Source: Pomphorhynchus laevis (taxonomy: Eukaryota; Acanthocephala; Palaeacanthocephala; Echinorhynchida; Pomphorhynchidae). Taken from it: a stretch of 64,000 bases of DNA. The stretch covers positions 62,001-126,000 of the forward strand of contig WNNJ02003593.1 in the NCBI GenBank assembly GCA_012934845.2, in the 5' to 3' direction. The position numbers were made by a program, and so were the translations under genes. The number at the start of each line of letters is the position of its first letter. Within the stretch, counting starts at the first letter, position 1. The notes under the pieces are model-generated. The model was given only the letters and a program-made list of their open reading frames with translations, ran no database searches and had not been told where the DNA came from. Below are positions 28,901-37,900 of this stretch, piece by piece.

Positions 28901-31900
28901 TCCTAGATGCAGCACTGTACACTACAATCAGCGTAGGTGGACCTCATTAGCAGTGAGCCTACGCCTACCTTTCGTGTTTCGGTCCTTTAATTATCTGCTG
29001 AAATTTTCCTCTGCTGCCTTTCTGTAAAAACAAACGATAAAGTTTGTAAGGAAAACATTTCCACTTGTGCAAACACATGTATATCAACTTAAAATTTTAT
29101 ATTGAATTTTTGTTTTAATTGGTAGTTTAGCGAAAGTTGTAAAAATAATTTGATTTATTAAAATTTACTTATCAATGAATTAACTTTTATTTTATATAAG
29201 TGTTTTAATTCTTAAAAATTCTAATGTCGATTTTGTTTTCTCTGAGCTTTCCTAATACAACTTCACGTTAAAAAGTTGGAATCTTAGAAAATAAAAATTT
29301 AAAAGAATTAAAAAGTTTAATTCTTTGATTATATCTAAATTTATCTTCATTTATTTTAAACATGCCATATGAAAGTGACTTTTTGGACAAAGGCATATTT
29401 CGAATAGCCGTTAGATAGCTTTCCAATATCCTCTTGTTCGTATGTGCTACTAAAAAATGCGAATTAAAGGTCAATTTTAAATATGAATAAAATGTTAATT
29501 TCGACTATCTCTTAATTGTATAACTAGTGCTGGAGGCTGATAAAATATCATTCCGTTTAATGTCATGTTCAGAGAAAGAGTACTAAAATACAATTGGTTT
29601 TGCAAAACATGTTTTTGGAATATGTATTTAAATATAACGTATGTATAGTATATTTATTGTTTATATGTGAAAATCCAATATTTAAATTACTTTGAAATTC
29701 AAGGTAATTAATGTAATTTGAATTTTATTTGTAATTCAATATATTTTATTTGATTTTTTTTTGAAAAATAAAAAATTATATTATTCAAAAATCATATGAT
29801 GTTCTACAAGATATTTCTTTACCAAGCTCTCTCTTTATTGTAAATACATTAGCTTGTAGATAACTGTGTTTTAAGCTGAATTGAATGGTAATCAAATGGT
29901 ACTAGGAGTATTGGAAATCCTGTCAATTTTTCTAAAATATCATCCAACATTGCTGATTGATCAGATATACCTTCTGTGTGTTTGGTTTAATAGTTTTGAA
30001 GAGGTAATATTTTGAATTCTAGAGTTTTTTTCAATTTTTTTCAAAATTTAGAATTTTAATTATTCCGGCTTAGAAATGAATCAGTTGCTTTATCTTATAA
30101 GCCAAACATTAAAGCATATTTATGCACCGAGTAAAGATTTATTGTGTGATTTAGAAATTATGATAATTAAGACTTTAATGACGAGAACAGGATTGGTATG
30201 ATCACTATTTAATATTTTTATACATTTTGAATTTAGATATTACGTGGATGTATATCTTGCTTGTGGACAATTGTTTCTTTTAAATCTCATAATTACAATT
30301 TGGTTAAAGACTTAATTTCCAAATTCACAGGTAACTTCAATTTTACACTTTTAAAATAAAACCAATGACATCATTTTTATACTATAGCACATTAATACAG
30401 ATTAAAATGTACTTGCATTTTATATCATGGAGTATTTGTTACTCGTAATAATTACAAAAATTTATTAAAAGTACATTAGTTTAATCATATATAACACGAT
30501 TTCAGGTTAATTGTTTTTGTAGCGATTTTCAAAGTAAGAAGCATTTATTTATTTAAAAATAGCAATTGAATTCATTACATTTTTAGCTCTTATTATGTGC
30601 GAGCAATTTCGTACTACGTATATGGATCTAACCTTTTGTTAAAATTTACGATAAGTGAACAAAGGTATTATAAATACAAGTTTACTATAGTAAACTTATG
30701 ATAAACGTTAAATTCAATTTATATCAAAGCTACTTAAACTTTGCACATAATATATAATTTTAGTATTTAACAAAAACTAACAATCTTGTTTGAGCTTGTT
30801 AGACATTATTTACAAACAAAGAGAATTTTGATGCCTTTTTACTTTTTTAGATTTTTAAATCTTATTGATTAAAAAACGCTCATTAAAATAATTAATCAAT
30901 AAATGTTGACTTGCAATTCTTTACCAAATTGTTTTACGAGAATATTTTACAAATCCGCAATTAACTGTTATAACATATCAGTTCCTCCTGATGACCTATA
31001 TTCATCAGGAGGAACAATAAGGATGACCTATATTCCATATTAGAATACATCGGGGATTATTTATTAATCAGTTCATAAAAATTAATTTTTATTTAAAATT
31101 ATAAAAATAAATATAACATTTATATAGTATATTGAAAAAATCTGATATAATAATTTATTATTTATAATCATTTATCTTTGTTTTTAATTTTTTTATAGTA
31201 TATAAGATTTTATATATAGTACATAGTATAGTAAGGTTTCGTAAACTATTGCATGTGTTATTTAAAGAAAAAGCATAGTAACGTTACGATTACAATTTAT
31301 TTGACGATTATAATGAGAAACATGTAATTTAAAGATGATTGAAACTTGTAATTTAGATGACTATTACAATTTAAAAAACACCATAATTACATAATTGATG
31401 ATTTAAAATTGACACATGTTTACTCATTCTAGATAGAAATGCCCAGTTTAAATTGTAAGTGTAAAATATTATTCTATGTTTACAGTAAGTGATCATATCT
31501 ACATGACATTCACGTGTGATGCGTTATCAATATTAGAAAAACTAATTATCATAATATTTGTTATCACATGTTAAGTTGCACTGTCGATAAATCTCATTAT
31601 TTTGGAATATTATCTTTAAATTTTGTCCTATCTTTTGTTTAATTTTTTTATTTTGAGTATGTCAAAGCATATATGAAATATATGTTTCGATATATTGATG
31701 ATACATGTGTATTTAATTCTAATAATTTTTATTCAATTAGTGAGCACATTTATCCAGGTAGCCTCATTCTTAAAAAAATATTAATGACAAAGAAGGTATA
31801 TATCTAGATATTTATATCGTAACGATGACTTATTAAAATTTACAAGAAACATATTTTTGCATGAGCATGCATACCATATAATATAAAATATAATACATTA

Positions 31901-34900
31901 AATAATGAAATTTTAAGAATTGCTATAATTTGTAATGATATTGGCTTTCTTCAAAATCATTTTAATAATTTAATAGATACATATTTAAGAATGCTCTTAG
32001 ATTGAGAGACTTTCCTGAATATGAAAGTTAGCAATTGTTAGCAGTAGTCACATTCGATCCGTAACAATTGAGTTTTATTTTAAATTTCAATTTTAAATTT
32101 CTGACTTGAAATAAATATTAATTGAAAAAATCTGATATAATTATTTATTTTTTATAATTATTTATCTTTATTTTTAATTTATTTATAGCATAAAATACCT
32201 AGACTAATATTTATATTTATAAAATATATATTTATATTTTATTTTTATATTAATATTTATTTTTAATATTGTTGTTAAAAATAAAAATATTTTAATCTCT
32301 ATTTTTAAAATAAAAAAAGATAAATAAATATTTTAAATAAATAAAATAAAATATATAAACAAAATAAATGTAAAATACGTAAACTCAGTTAGCTGATCTG
32401 TTGGTTCAGTTAATTATTTTAACAAATATCTTTATGAATAAAAATTTTAAAATGTTAAACAATTTAAAAATTTTAAAAATTATTTAAATATATAAATGAT
32501 ATATTTATATGATATATATAATTTATATATAATTTAAATCTTAATTAAATAAATATATCGATAATATATGTGTATTTAACTCTAATAATTTTTATTCAAT
32601 AAGTGAACAAATTTATTCAGATAGTCTTATCTTTAATAAAACTATAATATTGATGATAAAGGAAGTATATATCTAGATATGAACATTAAATTGAAATCAA
32701 TTAAAACTATTATTAATTTATATCGTAAATATGACATATTTAAATTTGCAAGAAACATATTTTTTTCATGATCATTCATGCATATCATATAATATAAAAT
32801 CAGCATAGGTGGACTAGGCGTATTGAATCCTAGTAATCCTAGTATTTATGTATATAATACATTAAATAATGAAATTTTATTTGCAAAAATATGTAATGAC
32901 ATTGGCTTTCTTCAAAATCATTTAAATAATTTAATAGATACATATTTTAAACTAGGTTACTATAAAAATAACATCAAGCAGAAAATAGTAAAATATATAA
33001 ATCAACACAATAATATAAAGAATAAATTTAAACTCTTAAGTGGCAAATTTTTATGGATGGATAATAAATAATATACTTTGTATTAGAATAAGATACTAGA
33101 TAGTTTTATCAGAGGAAATACATCATTAGCATGTATTTGGCCCCGCTGCTATGTTGGGTAGAGGAGTTATGGGGCCGAAACCTTATAAAATAGCAGTTAC
33201 TCCTGATGACCTATAATTCCTATTCTGATGCAACGTCTGTTATTTATTAGTCAATGCATGAAAATGCGTTTATTCAGATAGTCGTATCTTTAATAAAACT
33301 AATATTGATGATAATGGAGGTAATGATAATAAATCTAAACAATATAAATATATGAAATATATGTTTCGATACATTGATGATATATGTGTATTTAATTCTA
33401 ACAATTTTTATTCAATTAGTGAACAAATTTATCCAGAAAGCCTTATTCTTAACAAAACCAATATTAATGATAAAGAAGGTGTATATCTAGATATGAACAT
33501 TAAATTAACATTAACTAAAACTACTATTAATTTATATCGTAAAGATGACATATTTAAATTTACAATAAACATATTTTTGCATGAGCATTCATGCATACCA
33601 TATTATTAGATATATCATACCATAATATATGGATAAAATTGAATTATTAGAATCCTTAAATATTTTAATAAATCAAAATTATTTAAAAGTAGGGACATCT
33701 ATATTTAGACAAAGTAAAAGGTGTTCCAATGGGTGGTAATAGTAGCCCAATTATAGCTGACTTGTTTTTAAGCTTTATAGAATATGAATTTGTTCATAAC
33801 TGTGTAAAAACTAAATCTAAACAATATAAATATATGAAATATATGTTTCGATACATTGATGGTATATGTGTATTTAATTCTATTAATTTTTATTCAATAA
33901 GTGAACAAATTTATTCAGATAGTCTTATCTTTAATAAAACTAATATTGATGATAAAGGAAGTATTATCAATATGATCATCAATATATGTTCATATTTAGA
34001 TATGAACATTAAATTAACATTAATTAAAACAATTATTTATTATATTGTGAATATGACAATAATACGAATATAAGACAAATCTTAATGATAAAGAAAGTAT
34101 ATATCAATATAAGAAAATAAAATACAACTATTTAAACGATTACTATATTCAAATTTACAAGAAATATATTTTTGAAATAAATAAAATAATAAAATATATC
34201 AATTAGCAAATTTAAATTTAAATAAATTCAAACACTTAAGCGGAAAGTTTTCAATTGATCAAAATACTATGCATTAGAATAAGATACATTAAATACATAC
34301 ATTAAATTTAAGCAGAGGAAATAGATTAGCGTTCTTTTAGACCGCTGTTGTGTTAGGTCGAGGAATAGTGACCGCAATCTGAAATGTAACCGTTCTTCCT
34401 GATGACCTATAATCATTATTCGGATACATCTAGATTAATTTATTTATTCATAAAAGTTGAATTTTAAATAATTCATATTTTAAATAAATCTAAATTACAG
34501 ACAATCTTTAAATGAATTTATTTTAAATTTTTATATATCATAAAATGAGTAAACTCAGTTATTCTGAATCTACGTAGAAATATGTAGACTTAGCTGACAA
34601 ACCCGGCAATGAATAAACAATCATTACTTGAAAGCTAAACAATTCTTTAATTTTAAACAAATCTTAACTTCAAACTTGCTGGAAACAATTTAAACGCGCT
34701 ATCACACAATAATGTGTTTGATAGTTTTTTAATCAATCGCTTATTATCTTATTCGTTATTTTAAATTCCTCAGCTTTAAGCTATTTATACTGCCCTAAGA
34801 AACTTTCTGGTTTTGTTTAGAATATATTACTAAATGCAGACAGGAGCGTAATAAATCGTCAGTCATTCCACATCATATCATACTTCGATCACTTTTGTGT

Positions 34901-37900
34901 CTTGGGCTGTTTTACAAAGAAATAGGCTTACATGATAAAATCCAAATTGTATTTACTGATTACTCTTTTTTTGCTTGATGAAAATTTGCTATATGTTTAA
35001 GAATGCTGAAGAGATATATGATCATGCCGTATTTTATTACCACAATGGAGTTGAATTTATTCAAGAGGCTGCAATTGAAACAATCGGTATATATACTTAC
35101 GCATATTTTGTATTAATCGATTTAAATAGGTATTATTTCCTGTCGGAATAATTTTCTTCTCCTTCGCAATAATAGCAGACATATTTTCAACTGCATCTTT
35201 AAAAATGGTAGTCATCGCAAAATTTTACAGGTTTAAAATTTTGAGCAGTTGTTTAATCTACTAGATCTGATAATAGGTGTTAAAGGCATTCGAAGATGTT
35301 ATTCTTGGTGAAAAACAAAATTCGCTAAACTCAATAAGCAATGAAGATACTGGGTATAAATTTTAAATTACACAAACGTAAATTATAATGCCGGTTTATA
35401 GTTATCAAAATGTTTGTGTTTCTATAAAATATTTGTATTTTGCGTTGCTACTAATAGAACTAGCAAACTAATTAAATGAATAAAAATGCATACAATTTAT
35501 TACAGCTCAATTAATTGTAATCAATTTATATACCTTAATTATATAACATTATTTTAAATAATATCCTTTCAAACGTCTTCTCCTTAGCTCTTATTTGACC
35601 TTAAACAAGAATAATCGCAAGGTTATACAGTTGTAATGTAATAAGTATTTAAATAAATAAAATGTATTTTTAATAATAAATAAAATTAGTAATATTTAAT
35701 TTATTAAATATTTACTATTATTTTTTTAATTTTATTTATAAAATATTATTGTAATTAATCATAATTATAACAATTTATCATAAATAATTGTATATTTAAA
35801 AATATTACAATAAATAATTTTATTTATTTTACATTTTGAAAATTAATAAAATTATTTTTCTTAATATTCTATTAAATACAAATTTCTCAGGAAATGAAAA
35901 ACCTTATAATACAACCTTATATAAAAACCTTATATAAAAACCTTATATAATTGTATGGGAAGTGTTTAACGTCTTAAAAGACAAATACATATAATCTGAC
36001 TCTATATATCTAAGAAGCCGTATTCTTTAGGTTTTGTAATTGAATCTAGTTTCTATGAAAGATAGGGATGTTACAAATTAATATATTTTTCTTTGTGAAA
36101 GTTCATTACCAAAGATATTACATGCATTTTAAGATTCGAGTACAAAGCTTTTTATTCTTTATTCGTTATATTAAAGTTGTTTAACTTAACATATCATACG
36201 TAATAGACTGCTTGATAGTAGTTTTCCATGCTCCTTAAAATACTGAATAGATGTAGAAACTAATTTATTTGATATTTCACTGACTCAACATCAAGAAATA
36301 TTAGGTTATTTTTTGCTATTCTATTAATTTGATAATTGAATAAACATTTTAAGTATTTGCCTTTAATTATTCTGATAGAATTTTCAAAATTCGATTTATA
36401 TAAAAAACTATTACTGCTTTATAGTTTATAAATTTTTAAGAATGAAGAACGGGAGTGAAAAAGTTTTATTTTAAAAATTCATTTATTCACCTGTTCACTT
36501 GGAAAAGTAATTTTTGAATTTTAAATTTTAAATAAAACTGTTCTACCCCGTTTCTAAGGTTCTATAAATTTACAAACAATTGTTATCCTATTTATCTGCT
36601 AAAAGTATTCACATTGAGATAGTATTTAAAGGGAGTCAGATTTATGCAAGTTCTTCACTCTGCTCAGCAATTTCCTATTTCGTAAAATTATATTAATTTA
36701 TTAAAACTATTTATTATCCAATTAATTTCGGAAAACAAACGAGTTCTAGCTCTTATAATTGATCGATTTAGCGTGAAAAGCACAAAAAATATGTAGTACT
36801 ATTTTATCGTACCAATCAAAGCTAAAATGTTATAAATCGACTGTTCACGCATGTTTTAATTATTGATTGAACTAAAGAGAGTGAAATGATTTGTTTCCTA
36901 AAAATTAGTCGAATTAGTAAAATTATCAAAATATGTTAAATATCGACTTATGATTTACGAAATTAGCTATGTTTTAACATAAAGAATATGATGAATAAAC
37001 ATATTCTTTATCTTTTAACATAAAGATAATAATACATAACTAAAAGATCTCATAGACCAGTATTTGCTACATTAAGAACTTTACATCACTATTCCATTAG
37101 CTATCTTTATTAATAAATTTTTAGAATGCACAGTACTATCGCTCAGGTATATTTACCTATGGTATTAAGCGAAATCGATCATTTTTCTAATTACTATATT
37201 CGCGTCAGTTCACTACAATTAATTTCTCATTTTGCGATATCAAGATTAATTCATCCTGCAAAGGTAAATAACAATATTGTTTACATTGTATTATTCATTA
37301 TCTTCGTATATATTCAAAGTGTGTACCTTTCATAATTGCTCTCAGTACCGACGAAGACAACAACATTCGGTCATTAGCTGAAACTACAATTCAGAAATTA
37401 TCACAAAATTTTTTATCTTTGTTTAAGGTAAAATTTAAAGTAAAATTTTTTAACTATAGAACAATTTCATTTAGAACAATGTCTATCTTGTTAGTCATAA
37501 ACTTTAAATATGCGCTAATAGCTTCGAAAATCAAATTGTTTATAGTTATAAAGACCGTAAAAATATTCGATACATTGATTTAATAACGTGTCTGATCGTA
37601 TTTTTTATACCTGAAGTCGCATTAATAATTTCGCTCAGATGTATATAAGGGATAACAATTTTGTTAGAACGAGTTTATAATTATCAGATTTAAACATTGA
37701 AATTTTTAATTTTATTCTTACATTTTTTTATTAAATATAGTGATCTCTCGAACATCAAAAGAATATATTAAACCTTAGGTTTAATGCATCATGTAATGAT
37801 ACGCTAATATAGTCAGTTTGTTGTTACAGTAATGATATAGAATAACAATGATATAGAATAACATTTATTTTATTTGGCAAATATGCACTAAGCCACTTAC

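Noticed and set aside
33130-33215. Reading the terminal module as a canonical hammerhead in any circular order
   Set aside because: CTGATGA and GAAAC are both present, but the base next to CTGATGA cannot pair with the base before GAAAC, and no usable helix I exists between cleavage site and core.
33130-33215. Reading the module as an HDV-like ribozyme
   Set aside because: The P1/P2 interleaving fits, but no stable P3 hairpin lies between A and B', and the segment after B' is too short for P4; kept only as a comparison.
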